A stretch of DNA of 64,000 bases, from the NCBI RefSeq assembly GCF_008364795.1, contig NZ_VTTM01000006.1:248001-312000 (forward strand). Direction: 5' to 3'. Of this stretch, positions 21,226-30,043 are shown in pieces (the stretch's first letter is position 1; every line of letters begins with the position of its first letter). The notes under the pieces were generated by a model, which did not search any database, was not told where the DNA came from, and saw only the letters and a program-made list of their open reading frames with translations. The DNA comes from Azospirillum oryzae (GTDB taxonomy: Bacteria > Pseudomonadota > Alphaproteobacteria > Azospirillales > Azospirillaceae). The position numbers and the translations under genes were made by a program.

Positions 21226-22224
21226 GTGACAGTCTCTTCGAATGAACCAACGCCCATAAATCAAAGGGACCTTCGAAACGCCTTCGGGATGTTCCTGACC
21301 GGAGTCACGGTTGTCACCGTGCTTGATGAAGAGGGAAATCCCCGTGGGATCACGGCAAATTCCTTCACGTCCGTTTCACTAGATCCTCCACTGGTCCTAG
21401 TCTGTATCGGCAACCGGTCGTTCAGTTTTCCGATCTTCTGCAGCGCACCTTCATTCGCCGTGAACCTGCTGCACGAGGGACAGGCCGATGTCTCCGGCCT
21501 TTTCGCCTCCCGTTCGCCCGAGAAATTCCGCTCAACCGGGTTTGGCCCGAAATACACCGGCGCACCGGTCCTGACCGATTGCCTCGCTTGGTTCGACTGC
21601 ACGGTGCATGACCGCGTCTTCGCCGGCGACCACCTCATTCTCATCGGCCGTGTGCAGGGCTTTGGTCCGAGTGAACCGGCAAGCCGGACAGCTCCGCTCG
21701 GATTCTGCCGGGGCAGGTATACGACGGTGCGCGACGCCCCGGACGGCGGTGCAGAGGCACCGCACGGCATTCAGGTCGGCTACCTCATCGAAGCGGACGA
21801 CGGTATCCTGTTGCAGTCCGACGGAGCGGGCGGTTGGCGCCTGCCGGGTGGCCGCAGCCGCAAGGCCGAATGGACGCTGCCACTGGCAGACGGGGGTACG
21901 CTGCCGCTGCGGCCGGATGACAGCTTCCTCTATTCGGTCTTCGACATCGCCGGACAGGACGCCGGCTGTCTGGTCTATCGCGCCCGCCTCTCGGCCGACG
22001 CCGCAACCACGACCCTGCCGCCGGGCTTCCGCTTTTTCGCGCTCGACGCCCTGCCCTTCGAGGCGATGCCGATGCGCGAGACCCGAGCGATGCTGCGCCG
22101 CTATATCCGGGAACGGCAAGCGGACCGTTTCGGCATCTACATCGACTCAAGCGATGGCGGGCGGCTGGCGATGGTCGACGGCAGCACCTCTTCCTGGCCC
22201 GGCGCTTTCGCCGAAAACGGCTGA
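21226..22224 (+). CDS. Flavin reductase with a C-terminal extension, probable TgnB-like reductase component
   Basis: A 332-residue protein. Residues 1-165 are a flavin reductase domain of the HpaC/RutF type, with FLTGVTVVTVLDEEGNPRGI, ANSFTSVSLDPPLVLVCI and the FAVNLLHEGQ strand. It would use NAD(P)H to supply FMNH2 to the luciferase-like monooxygenase two genes downstream. Residues 175-332 form an extra domain with a NUDIX-like strand order (GYLIEADDGILLQSD, then WRLPGGR), but the catalytic NUDIX box is absent, so it may be a ligand-binding or sensory module. It starts with GTG behind a clear GGGAGG. It is first in the island and reads into the aldehyde dehydrogenase gene. Confidence 0.8.
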   Translation: MTVSSNEPTPINQRDLRNAFGMFLTGVTVVTVLDEEGNPRGITANSFTSVSLDPPLVLVCIGNRSFSFPIFCSAPSFAVNLLHEGQADVSGLFASRSPEKFRSTGFGPKYTGAPVLTDCLAWFDCTVHDRVFAGDHLILIGRVQGFGPSEPASRTAPLGFCRGRYTTVRDAPDGGAEAPHGIQVGYLIEADDGILLQSDGAGGWRLPGGRSRKAEWTLPLADGGTLPLRPDDSFLYSVFDIAGQDAGCLVYRARLSADAATTTLPPGFRFFALDALPFEAMPMRETRAMLRRYIRERQADRFGIYIDSSDGGRLAMVDGSTSSWPGAFAENG

Positions 22225-22260
22225 TCGCCCGCCGCTCCTTCACAAGAATACGAGATCGCG

Positions 22261-23772
22261 ATGCACACCACCTGCAGATCGCTCGAAGGCACCCGCCGCA
22301 GCCTCTATATCGGCGGACGGTTCGTGGAACCGAAAAGCGGCCGCTACATGCCGAGCTACGATCCCACCACCGCCGAGCCCTGGTATGAATTGGCCGATGC
22401 CGGTGCGGAGGATGTCGACGCCGCCGTCGCCGCGGCCCGGGCCGCGTTCACCGATCCGGCATGGCGGCGCATGACCCAAAGCGACCGCGGCAAGCTCGTA
22501 CGCCGCCTGGCCGATCTGATCCTCGCCAACGCCGAGGAGCTGGCGCTGATGGAAACCCGCGACAACGGCAAGCTGATCAAGGAGATGCGCGCCCAGATGC
22601 GCGCCATCCCCGACAGCTACCTCTACTTCGCCGGGATGGCCGACAAGCTGCAGGGCGACACCATCCCGGTGAACAAGCTCGACATGCTGAACTTCAACCT
22701 GCGTGAACCGCTGGGTGTCGTCGGCATGATCACGCCGTGGAACTCGCCGCTGATGCTGCTGACCGGCACGCTGGCGCCTTGTCTGGCCATCGGCAACACG
22801 GTGGTGATCAAACCGTCGGAGCACGCCACCGCCTCCACCCTGGCGCTCGCCGAGCTGGTCACTGAAGCCGGCTTCCCGGACGGCGTTGTGAATGTGGTGA
22901 CCGGCGGTGGCGGAACCGCCGGGGAGGCGCTGACCCGCCACCCCGGAATCGCCAAGATCGTCTTCACCGGCAGCACCCAGACGGGCAGCCGCATCGCCGC
23001 CAACGCCGCCGCCAACCTCGTGCCTTGCCAGATGGAGTTGGGCGGCAAGTCGCCTCATGTGGTGTTCGGCGACGCGGATATCGAGCGGGCGGTGAACGGT
23101 GTGGTCGCCGGCGTCTTCGCCGCCGCCGGACAGACCTGCGTCGCCGGGTCGCGCTGCTTCGTCGAGGCCTCCATCTACGACCGCTTCGTCGAAGCCCTGG
23201 TCACCCGTACCGGACGCATCACCGTCAACCACCCGATGGAGGAGAACACCGATATCGGTCCGCTCGCCCTGTCGGCCCAGCTCGCCAAGGTCGAGGGCTA
23301 TGTCGCCTCGGGCCTGCGTGACGGTGCCCGGCTGGCGGCCGGCGGCCGGCGGCCCCAGGCGGCCGGTCTGGAAAAGGGCTGGTACTACGAGCCGACGGTA
23401 CTGGCCGACGCGCGCAACGACATGGGCTTCATGCGCGACGAGATCTTCGGGCCGGTCGTCGGCGTGGTGCCCTTCGCCTCGGAAGACGAGATGATCGCCA
23501 TGGCGAACGACACCCGCTACGGCCTCGCGTCCGGCATCTGGACCAGCGACATCGACCGCGCCATGCGCTTTGCTACCCGGATCGATGCCGGCACGGTCTG
23601 GATCAACACCTACCGCGCCGCCGCCTACATGTCGTCGAACGGCGGCTTCAAGCAGAGCGGCTACGGCCGGCGTGGCGGCTTCGACGTAATGCGCGAGTTC
23701 TCGCGGTCGAAGAACGTCGTCATCGATTATTCCGGCGCCATGCAGGACCCCTTCGTCATCCGGCTGCGCTGA
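22261..23772 (+). CDS. NAD(P)-dependent aldehyde dehydrogenase, probable TgnC-like
   Basis: A 503-residue member of the ALDH superfamily. It shows the cofactor-binding segment ITPWNSPLMLLTGTLAPCLA, the GSTQTGSRI turn, the catalytic Glu motif MELGGKSPHVVF and the catalytic Cys motif AAGQTCVAGSR. The C-terminal oligomerisation strand SGYGRRGGFDVMREF is intact. In trigonelline breakdown an ALDH (TgnC) oxidises the hydroxybutyrolactone product of ring opening. The set of neighbours here suggests the same role, but the substrate cannot be proven from sequence. It is separated by 36 bases from the reductase gene. Confidence 0.85.
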   Translation: MHTTCRSLEGTRRSLYIGGRFVEPKSGRYMPSYDPTTAEPWYELADAGAEDVDAAVAAARAAFTDPAWRRMTQSDRGKLVRRLADLILANAEELALMETRDNGKLIKEMRAQMRAIPDSYLYFAGMADKLQGDTIPVNKLDMLNFNLREPLGVVGMITPWNSPLMLLTGTLAPCLAIGNTVVIKPSEHATASTLALAELVTEAGFPDGVVNVVTGGGGTAGEALTRHPGIAKIVFTGSTQTGSRIAANAAANLVPCQMELGGKSPHVVFGDADIERAVNGVVAGVFAAAGQTCVAGSRCFVEASIYDRFVEALVTRTGRITVNHPMEENTDIGPLALSAQLAKVEGYVASGLRDGARLAAGGRRPQAAGLEKGWYYEPTVLADARNDMGFMRDEIFGPVVGVVPFASEDEMIAMANDTRYGLASGIWTSDIDRAMRFATRIDAGTVWINTYRAAAYMSSNGGFKQSGYGRRGGFDVMREFSRSKNVVIDYSGAMQDPFVIRLR

Positions 23773-23817
23773 TCCGCCCCGACCGGGCTTCTTCTCCCCC
23801 GAACAAAGGACCAGGAC

Positions 23818-24933
23818 ATGAAGTTCGCCGTCGCGCTCGCCATGGAGCGCTTTTCACCGGACACGCCGATGAGCGACGTGACCAGCACCATGCTGGAACT
23901 GGTGAGAATGGCCGACCAGGGCGGTTTCGAGACCCTGTGGACCGCCGAGCATCACACGATCGAGTGCACGATCTCCCCCAACCCCTTCACCATCCTGACC
24001 TGGCTCGCCCAGCACACCGAGCGCATCCGGCTCGGCACCGCCACGGTCGTCGCCCCCTACTGGAGCCCGATCCGTCTGGCCGGCGAGGCGGCGCTGTGCG
24101 ACCATCTGACCGGCGGCCGGCTGGAGTTCGGCATCGCCCGCGGCGCCTACCAGTACGAGTTCGACCGCATGGCCGGCGGCATGCCCCAGCAGGAGGGCGT
24201 CGCCTACATGAAGGAGCTGGTGCCGGCGGTGCAGAAGCTGTGGGCCGGCGACTACGCCCATGACGGCCATTACTGGAAATTCCCTCTCGCCACCTCGGTG
24301 CCCAAGCCGCTGCAGACACCGCACCCGCGCATCTGGGTGGCGGCCCGCGATCCCGGCACCTTCGATTGGGCCGTCGGCATCGGCGCCAGCATCCTGTCGA
24401 CGCCGCTGGCCGCCCCGGCCGCCGAGATCGCCGTGCTGGGCGAGAAGTTCCGCAAGGCGGTGGCCGACCATCCGGAGGTTCCGCGCCCGCGCTTCATGAT
24501 GCAGCGCCGCACCTGCTGCTATGAGCGGCCGGAGGAGGCCGAACAGGCGGTGCAACACAGCATCGACTATGGCCGCAGCTTCGAGAACCTGTTCCAGAAC
24601 ATTGGCACGGTGACCAACGGCTTCCCGACCGCCGTCCCCTATGAAAGCGTCGCCGGCCGCGACAACTACAAGCCGGAGAATGTCCTGAAGAACCTCATGT
24701 TCGGCACGCCGGACGAGGTGATCGAAAAGCTGCTGGAATACGAGGCGGCGGGCGTCGACCAGTTCTCGCTCGGCCTGTCCTTCAACCTGCCGTTCGAGTT
24801 GCAGCGCAAGACGCTCGACCTGTTCACCCGCGAGGTGCTGCCCATCTTCGCCGCACGCGAGCGGGACCGGCAGCGCGAGGAGGATCGCCGCCTTGCCGCG
24901 GCGGCGCCGCGCATGGCTGCGGCGGGACGTTGA
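23818..24933 (+). CDS. Luciferase-like (LLM) flavin-dependent monooxygenase, probable TgnA-like oxygenase component
   Basis: A 371-residue TIM-barrel monooxygenase of the bacterial luciferase family. It has MKFAVALAMERF at the N terminus, TLWTAEHHTIECTISPNPF around the flavin pocket, RIRLGTATVVAPYWSPIRLA, and GRLEFGIARGAYQYEF. It would use FMNH2 from the reductase encoded upstream and O2. In Acinetobacter baylyi the LLM enzyme TgnA opens the ring of trigonelline (N-methylnicotinate). The same four-gene set and a betaine importer make that the leading hypothesis here. Another quaternary-nitrogen heterocycle is also possible. The ATG has an AAAGGA site before it. Confidence 0.82.
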   Translation: MKFAVALAMERFSPDTPMSDVTSTMLELVRMADQGGFETLWTAEHHTIECTISPNPFTILTWLAQHTERIRLGTATVVAPYWSPIRLAGEAALCDHLTGGRLEFGIARGAYQYEFDRMAGGMPQQEGVAYMKELVPAVQKLWAGDYAHDGHYWKFPLATSVPKPLQTPHPRIWVAARDPGTFDWAVGIGASILSTPLAAPAAEIAVLGEKFRKAVADHPEVPRPRFMMQRRTCCYERPEEAEQAVQHSIDYGRSFENLFQNIGTVTNGFPTAVPYESVAGRDNYKPENVLKNLMFGTPDEVIEKLLEYEAAGVDQFSLGLSFNLPFELQRKTLDLFTREVLPIFAARERDRQREEDRRLAAAAPRMAAAGR

Positions 24934-24935
24934 CC

Positions 24936-25805
24936 ATGGCGGACTCCCGTCACTTCACAGTCGGGCCGGTGACGCTGAACTACCGGCTCGACGGTCGGGG
25001 GCCGGAGCCGTTGGTCTGCGTCCACGGCGTCGGCTCCTACCTGGAGGCCTGGAGCGGTGTGGTAGAGCGGCTCGCCGACCGCTTCACCATCCTGACCTTC
25101 GACCTGCGCGGCCATGGCGGCTCCACCCGGATCAAGGGCCGATACGAGATCGACGATTTCGTCGGTGAGACGCTGGCTCTGGCCGCCCATGTCGGGTTCG
25201 ACCGCTTCAACCTGGCGGGATTCTCGCTCGGCGGGCTGATCGCACAGCGTCTGACCTTGAACCACCCCGAGCGCGTCAAGCGCCTCGTGCTGCTGTCCAC
25301 CGTCGCCGGACGCAACCCGGAGGAACGGCGGCGGGTGCTGGACCGCCTTGCCGCCTTGCAGGCCGGCCAGCCGGGTTCGCACTATGACGCCTCCCTGTCG
25401 CGCTGGCTGACGGAGGATTTTCAGGAGCGGAGCCCGGATCTGATCCAGGTCCTGCGCCGGCGCAACGCCGAGAACGACCCCGATTGCTATGCCGCCGCCT
25501 ACCGCGTCCTGGCGGAAACCGACTTTGGCGGCTTCCTCGACCAGATCCGCTGTCCGACCCTGATCGCGACGGGCGAAGAGGACATCGGCTCCAACCCGCG
25601 CATGGCCCGCACCATGCACGACAGCATTCCCGGTTCCGAGCTGCACATCCTGCCCGGCCTGCGTCATTCGATCCTGATCGAGGCGCCGGACGCGGTGGCG
25701 GGGCTGATGGGACGCTTCCTGACCCCCGCCCACCCTGCCCCCGACGGGCATCCCGTTGTCGACCATTCCGCCAACCTTTCCGGGGAGATCGCAAACCATG
25801 GATGA
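24936..25805 (+). CDS. Alpha/beta-hydrolase, probable TgnD-like amide hydrolase
   Basis: A 289-residue alpha/beta-hydrolase. The oxyanion region is VCVHGVGSYLEAW, the nucleophile elbow is GFSLGG (Ser near 97) and the general base His lies in GLRHSILIEAP near 250. It starts three bases after the monooxygenase stop. TgnD of A. baylyi hydrolyses (E)-2-((N-methylformamido)methylene)succinate to succinate semialdehyde, methylamine, formate and CO2, and an alpha/beta-hydrolase in the same position here fits. The start ATG (24936) was taken because the preceding in-frame TTG lies inside the upstream stop. Confidence 0.82.
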   Translation: MADSRHFTVGPVTLNYRLDGRGPEPLVCVHGVGSYLEAWSGVVERLADRFTILTFDLRGHGGSTRIKGRYEIDDFVGETLALAAHVGFDRFNLAGFSLGGLIAQRLTLNHPERVKRLVLLSTVAGRNPEERRRVLDRLAALQAGQPGSHYDASLSRWLTEDFQERSPDLIQVLRRRNAENDPDCYAAAYRVLAETDFGGFLDQIRCPTLIATGEEDIGSNPRMARTMHDSIPGSELHILPGLRHSILIEAPDAVAGLMGRFLTPAHPAPDGHPVVDHSANLSGEIANHG

Positions 25806-26196
25806 GCCCCTGCAACGGGTGGGTGAACGCGTCCGGCGCGACGTGCTCGGCGACGCCTATGTCGACCGCGCGATGGCCGCGGCCGACGACTTCTCCCGCC
25901 CCTTTCAGCAGATGGTCAATGAATATTGCTGGGGGCAATGCTGGGCGGACGACTCGCTCGACCGCCGCCAGCGTAGCCTGCTCAACCTCGGCATGATCGC
26001 GGCGCTGGGACGCATGCATGAGTTCGAGCTTCATTTGCGCGGCGCTATCCGGAACGGCCTTTCCGATGCCGAACTGCAGGCGGCGCTGATGCAGATCGCG
26101 GTCTATTGCGGCATTCCCGCCGGCGTGGAGTGCTTCCGCATCGCCCGCAAGATTCGGCAGGAGATCGCCGCAGACGGCACGGGAGGCACACCATGA
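25798..26196 (+). CDS. Carboxymuconolactone decarboxylase (CMD) family protein
   Basis: A 132-residue all-helical protein of the AhpD/CMD family. It has EYCWGQCWADDSLDRRQRSL, then LGMIAALGRMHEFELHLRGA and LMQIAVYCGIPAG, matching the gamma-carboxymuconolactone decarboxylase branch rather than the CxxC peroxidase branch. The start overlaps the hydrolase stop by eight bases, so it is co-translated. Members decarboxylate or isomerise lactones. A role on the lactone intermediate formed by the upstream enzymes is attractive, but it is inference. It is not one of the four tgn enzymes that I recall. Confidence 0.85.
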   Translation: MDEPLQRVGERVRRDVLGDAYVDRAMAAADDFSRPFQQMVNEYCWGQCWADDSLDRRQRSLLNLGMIAALGRMHEFELHLRGAIRNGLSDAELQAALMQIAVYCGIPAGVECFRIARKIRQEIAADGTGGTP

Positions 26197-26507
26197 TCGT
26201 CGAGGAACGAATCTACCGCATCCGCTCGGGCAAGCTGCGCGACTATCTGGCGCTCGTACAGAATGAAGGGCTGGAGATCCAGCAACCGATCCTCGGCAAC
26301 CTGATCGGTTACTTCGTCAGCGAGATCGGCCCGCTCAACCATGTGGTCCATATGTGGGGTTACGCGGATTTCGAGGACCGCACCGTCCGCCGCCGGCGGC
26401 TCTCCGAGGATCCGCGCTGGCAGGTCTTCATTCCGAAGCTGACGGCGCTGATCGAAACGGCGGAAAACCGCATCCTGCTGCCGACGGCCTTCTCACCCCT
26501 GAAATGA
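26193..26507 (+). CDS. NIPSNAP family protein
   Basis: A 104-residue dimeric alpha-beta barrel protein of the NIPSNAP family. It has MIVEERIYRIRSGKLRDYL at the start and LNHVVHMWGYADFEDRTVRR in the middle, the usual family pattern. It overlaps the CMD gene by four bases (ATGA). NIPSNAP proteins appear in many catabolic clusters beside monooxygenases and hydratases, but their reaction is generally undefined. Co-translation implies a role in the same pathway. Confidence 0.85.
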   Translation: MIVEERIYRIRSGKLRDYLALVQNEGLEIQQPILGNLIGYFVSEIGPLNHVVHMWGYADFEDRTVRRRRLSEDPRWQVFIPKLTALIETAENRILLPTAFSPLK

Positions 26508-26669
26508 CGGAAAGGCGTCGCCCGCATGCTCCGGTTCGCAGGAATGATCGGGCTGCATTTACTCCGTTTGACGGGAAGACAGGAAGAGGTCCAGTTTTTC
26601 TAAATGGGCATAAGTAAAAAAACTTTGAAAACAGGGAAAGCCCACCGACCACAACGATGGGAGACGGTT

Positions 26670-27866
26670 GTGACCGAACGACTGAGGGTAGAGAATCTTT
26701 GTAAAGTTTTCTCCAAATCTCCCGAGCCGGCTTTGAGAATGCTCGCGGCCGGCGCGAAAAAGTCCGAAGTGCTGACAAAAACCGGAATGGTCGTGGGGTT
26801 GAACGACGTTTCACTGTCGGTGCAGAGCGGCGCCATCTATATGGTCATGGGGCTGTCGGGGTCGGGCAAGTCCACTCTGGCGCGCTGCATCAACCGGCTG
26901 AACGAACCGAGCGCCGGCCGCATCCTGCTGGACGGCCAGGACATCGTCGCCGCCGGCGAGGCCGAACTCCGCGACATCCGCCGCACGCGGATCTCCATGG
27001 TGTTCCAACACTTCGCCCTGCTGCCCAACCGCACCGTCGCCGAGAATGCGGAATTCGGCCTGAAACTCCAGGGGGTATCCCCCCAGGTCCGGCGGCGTCG
27101 GGCGGAAGAGGTTCTGTCGATCGTCGGGCTGGCGCGCTGGGGAAATCATTATCCCCACGAGTTGAGCGGGGGCATGCGCCAGCGGGTCGGGTTGGCCCGC
27201 GCGCTCGCCACCGACGCCGACGTGCTCATCATGGACGAGGCGTTCAGCGCACTCGATCCGCTGATCCGGACGGAAATGCAGGACGAACTGCTGCGCCTGC
27301 AGCGCACCCTGAAGAAGACCATCCTGTTCATCACCCACGACTTCCAGGAAGCGCTGAAACTCGGCACCCGGATCGCCATCATGGCTGACGGCGAGTTGGT
27401 CCGCGAAGGCACGCCCCAGTCGATCGTGCTGGATCCCGGCAGCGACTATGTCGCCGCCTTCACCCGCGAAGTCGACCGCTCGCGCCTGTTCGACGCCCGC
27501 TCGGCGATGAGCCCGGTGCAGCCCGTTCCACTGACCGCCGGACTGTGCCTCGCCGAGACCGGCGACGGTGGCGGGCTGGTGCTGGACGACGGCGGGCATG
27601 TCGTCGGCGTGCTGGACGCCGAGACGCTGCGGGGCCTGCGCGAAGGCAAGCCGTATGGGGACGCAAACTTCGGAACCCTGCGCAAGGATTTCGTCACCGT
27701 GCGCGAATGCGACAGCCTCCTCGACGCCGCCCGCGCCCACCGGGCCGGACGACCCATGGCGGTCGTCGACGAGGAAGGCCGGTTGACCGGAACACTCGCC
27801 GGCGACCGCATCCTGGCCGGCATTGCGTCGGCCCCTCCTCACCCCGCGGGAGGTCTGCATGCTTGA
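26670..27866 (+). CDS. Betaine-type ABC importer ATP-binding protein (ProV-like)
   Basis: About 398 residues. The proline/glycine-betaine signature LCKVFSKSPEPALRM opens the protein. Walker A is GLSGSGKST, the Q-loop is MVFQHFALLPNRTV, the signature is [16 protein letters not shown], Walker B is VLIMDEAFSALDP and the switch region is ITHDFQEALKLG. A CBS-like pair (about 300-390) that senses ionic strength or nucleotide follows. A GTG at 26670 behind GGGAG was preferred, because the upstream ATG at 26604 has no ribosome site and adds a basic, unrelated leader. It couples to the permease and binding protein that follow. Trigonelline is a betaine, so this importer fits the island. Confidence 0.9.
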   Translation: MTERLRVENLCKVFSKSPEPALRMLAAGAKKSEVLTKTGMVVGLNDVSLSVQSGAIYMVMGLSGSGKSTLARCINRLNEPSAGRILLDGQDIVAAGEAELRDIRRTRISMVFQHFALLPNRTVAENAEFGLKLQGVSPQVRRRRAEEVLSIVGLARWGNHYPHELSGGMRQRVGLARALATDADVLIMDEAFSALDPLIRTEMQDELLRLQRTLKKTILFITHDFQEALKLGTRIAIMADGELVREGTPQSIVLDPGSDYVAAFTREVDRSRLFDARSAMSPVQPVPLTAGLCLAETGDGGGLVLDDGGHVVGVLDAETLRGLREGKPYGDANFGTLRKDFVTVRECDSLLDAARAHRAGRPMAVVDEEGRLTGTLAGDRILAGIASAPPHPAGGLHA

Positions 27867-28821
27867 CGCCAACGACCTGAACGTCTTCCCCGTCGATGCC
27901 TGGATCCAGGACGGCGTCGCCTGGATCGCATTGAACCTGCGCCCGCTCTTCCTCGCCATCAAATGGCCGGTCGAATATGTCCTGACGCTCAACATCTTCC
28001 TGCTTCAGGAAATCCCCTTCCTCGCCGTCGTGGCGGTGGCGGTGCTGCTGGCCTGGCGGCTGGCAAGCCTGGGCGTCGCCTGCTTCACCGGCATCGCCCT
28101 GGTCGCCATTGCGGCCCTGGGGGTGTGGTCGGAAGCGATGACGACCCTGTCGCTTATCACCACCGCCATCGTCATCTGCGCGGCCGTCGGCATCCCGATC
28201 GGCATCGGCTGCGCCCGCAGCGACCGGCTGTGGGGCGTGGTCCGTCCGATCCTCGACATCATGCAGACCACCCCGACCTTCGTGTATCTGGTTCCGGTGG
28301 TGATGCTGTTCGGCGTCGGCACGGTGCCGGGCGAGGTGGCGGTGGTGACGGCGGCGGCGCCGCCGTTGATCCGCTTCACCAATCTCGGCATCCGCATGGT
28401 CGAGACCGAGATGGTGGAGGCGGGCCTCGCCTTCGGCGCCACCAGGCGGCAGCTGCTGTGGGAGGTCCAGCTTCCCCTTGCCGTGCCGACCATCCTCGGC
28501 GGCCTGAACCAGACGGTGCTGACCGCGATGGTGATGTCGGTGGTCGTCGCCATGATCGGGGCGGAGGGGCTGGGGCTGGTGGTGCTCCAGGGCCTCGGAC
28601 GGCTTGACGTCGGCCGCGCCGCGGTGGGGGGCATCGCCATCGTCCTGCTCGCCATGGTGCTCGACCGCATCACCCAGAAGCTGGCACAGCCCGGAGGCCC
28701 CGGCGGACGCCCATTGTTACGCAGCCTGCGGGCGCTGGTCCGCTCCGGCCCTTCGGCGGAGGACAAGGGTGTCGCCCGAACGGCAGTTTCCAATCCCGTC
28801 ATCTCCAGTCCGGACCAGTGA
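27859..28821 (+). CDS. Betaine-type ABC importer permease (ProW-like)
   Basis: A 320-residue inner-membrane permease of the quaternary amine transporter family. It has about seven hydrophobic segments and the coupling loop EAGLAFGATRRQLLWEVQLP, which docks the ATPase. DIMQTTPTFVYLVPVVMLFG is the family-specific periplasmic-side motif. The ATG at 27859 is preceded by GGGAGG and overlaps the ATPase stop by eight bases. The leader before it (27823-27858) is not conserved. It forms the channel of the importer. Confidence 0.92.
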   Translation: MLDANDLNVFPVDAWIQDGVAWIALNLRPLFLAIKWPVEYVLTLNIFLLQEIPFLAVVAVAVLLAWRLASLGVACFTGIALVAIAALGVWSEAMTTLSLITTAIVICAAVGIPIGIGCARSDRLWGVVRPILDIMQTTPTFVYLVPVVMLFGVGTVPGEVAVVTAAAPPLIRFTNLGIRMVETEMVEAGLAFGATRRQLLWEVQLPLAVPTILGGLNQTVLTAMVMSVVVAMIGAEGLGLVVLQGLGRLDVGRAAVGGIAIVLLAMVLDRITQKLAQPGGPGGRPLLRSLRALVRSGPSAEDKGVARTAVSNPVISSPDQ

Positions 28822-28892
28822 TTCCGGCCTGCGCCGTACTCCCTATCCCGGCCTCATCCTATTCCGTCCCGACCCCGTTCGAGGAGATCGCC

Positions 28893-29933
28893 ATGCCCTT
28901 CTTCAGCGCCAAAACGGCCGTCAAATCCCTGTCCGTCGCCGCATTCTTCGCCCTGGCCAGCGCCCAGCCCTCGCTGGCCGCCGACCTGCCCGGCAAGGGC
29001 AAGACCATCCGCTACGCCCAATCCGACAGCCTGGGCGCCAACTACGTCACCGCCCAGATCGTCTCCGCCGCCTTCAAGGAACTGGGATATTCGGTCAAGC
29101 TCAGCACCCTCAGCACGACCCTGTTCTTCCAGGCGGCTGCGCAGGGCGACCTGGACATCGCCACCGACATCAACTTTCCCCAGCGCGAACCCGCCTTCCG
29201 CAAGGTGGAGCAGCAGGCGATGATCGTCGGCGGCGGACTGATCAAGGAAGGCGGCGTCAACGGCTATCTGATCGACAAGAAGACCGCCGACGCCCACCAC
29301 ATCACCTCGCTTGAGCAGATGAAGGATCCGAAGATCGCCGCGCTGTTCGGCAAGGGCGGCAAGGCCGATCTGGTCAATTGCGATCCCGGCTGGAGCTGCG
29401 GCGACGTTGTCGATTACCAGATCGACAAGTTCGGCCTGAAGGACACGGTGAACTCGGTCCGCGGCAAGTATGAGCCGCTGATGGTGGAGGCCGTCGCCCG
29501 CGTCCGCCGCGGCGAACCGGCCTTCTTCTATGCCTGGAGTCCGTCCTGGGTCACCAACACGCTGATCCCGGGCAAGGACGTGGTTTGGCTGCCCACCCCG
29601 TTCGACGCCCTGCCGCCGTCGGTGCCCAACAAGGGAACCGCCCTCGTCAAAGGCGTATCGGGCTGCGCCGGCGATGCCGACCCCTGCCGGATGGCCATGG
29701 CGTCGTGGAACTGGAACACCGTCGCCAACCGCGACTTCATCGCCGCCAACCCAGCAGTGAAGGCGCTGGTCGAATCCATCGGCTTCCCGCTGCAGACCTG
29801 GGCCGGCTGGGAACGCAGCATCAGCGAGAAGGGCGCCAGCGAGAGCCACATCCGCGCACTCGCCCAGGAATGGCTCTCCGCCAACAAGCCGACCTTCGAG
29901 CAATGGGTCGCCAGCGCCAAGGCGGCAAGCTGA
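28893..29933 (+). CDS. Betaine-type ABC importer substrate-binding protein (ProX-like)
   Basis: A 346-residue periplasmic protein with a signal peptide cleaved near SLAADLPG. The mature part follows the ProX/OpuAC fold: KTIRYAQSDSLGANYVTAQI, then DIATDINFPQ and VNCDPGWSCGDVV. Trp and Tyr residues in FFYAWSPSWV and WLPTPF are candidates for the aromatic box that holds a quaternary ammonium. Two Cys pairs (DPGWSC, CAGDADPC) may form disulfides. It is preceded by GAGGAG. A binding test against trigonelline and related betaines would define the island's substrate. Confidence 0.92.
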   Translation: MPFFSAKTAVKSLSVAAFFALASAQPSLAADLPGKGKTIRYAQSDSLGANYVTAQIVSAAFKELGYSVKLSTLSTTLFFQAAAQGDLDIATDINFPQREPAFRKVEQQAMIVGGGLIKEGGVNGYLIDKKTADAHHITSLEQMKDPKIAALFGKGGKADLVNCDPGWSCGDVVDYQIDKFGLKDTVNSVRGKYEPLMVEAVARVRRGEPAFFYAWSPSWVTNTLIPGKDVVWLPTPFDALPPSVPNKGTALVKGVSGCAGDADPCRMAMASWNWNTVANRDFIAANPAVKALVESIGFPLQTWAGWERSISEKGASESHIRALAQEWLSANKPTFEQWVASAKAAS

Positions 29934-30043
29934 ACCGTCGCGCGAACCACGCAACGCCAGTCGAACAGCGTCCTGTTGCCGGCCGCACTCACCCGGTTCG
30001 GCCGGCGACGGAATCGAGATTCAAGAAAAGCGAACGGACCATC

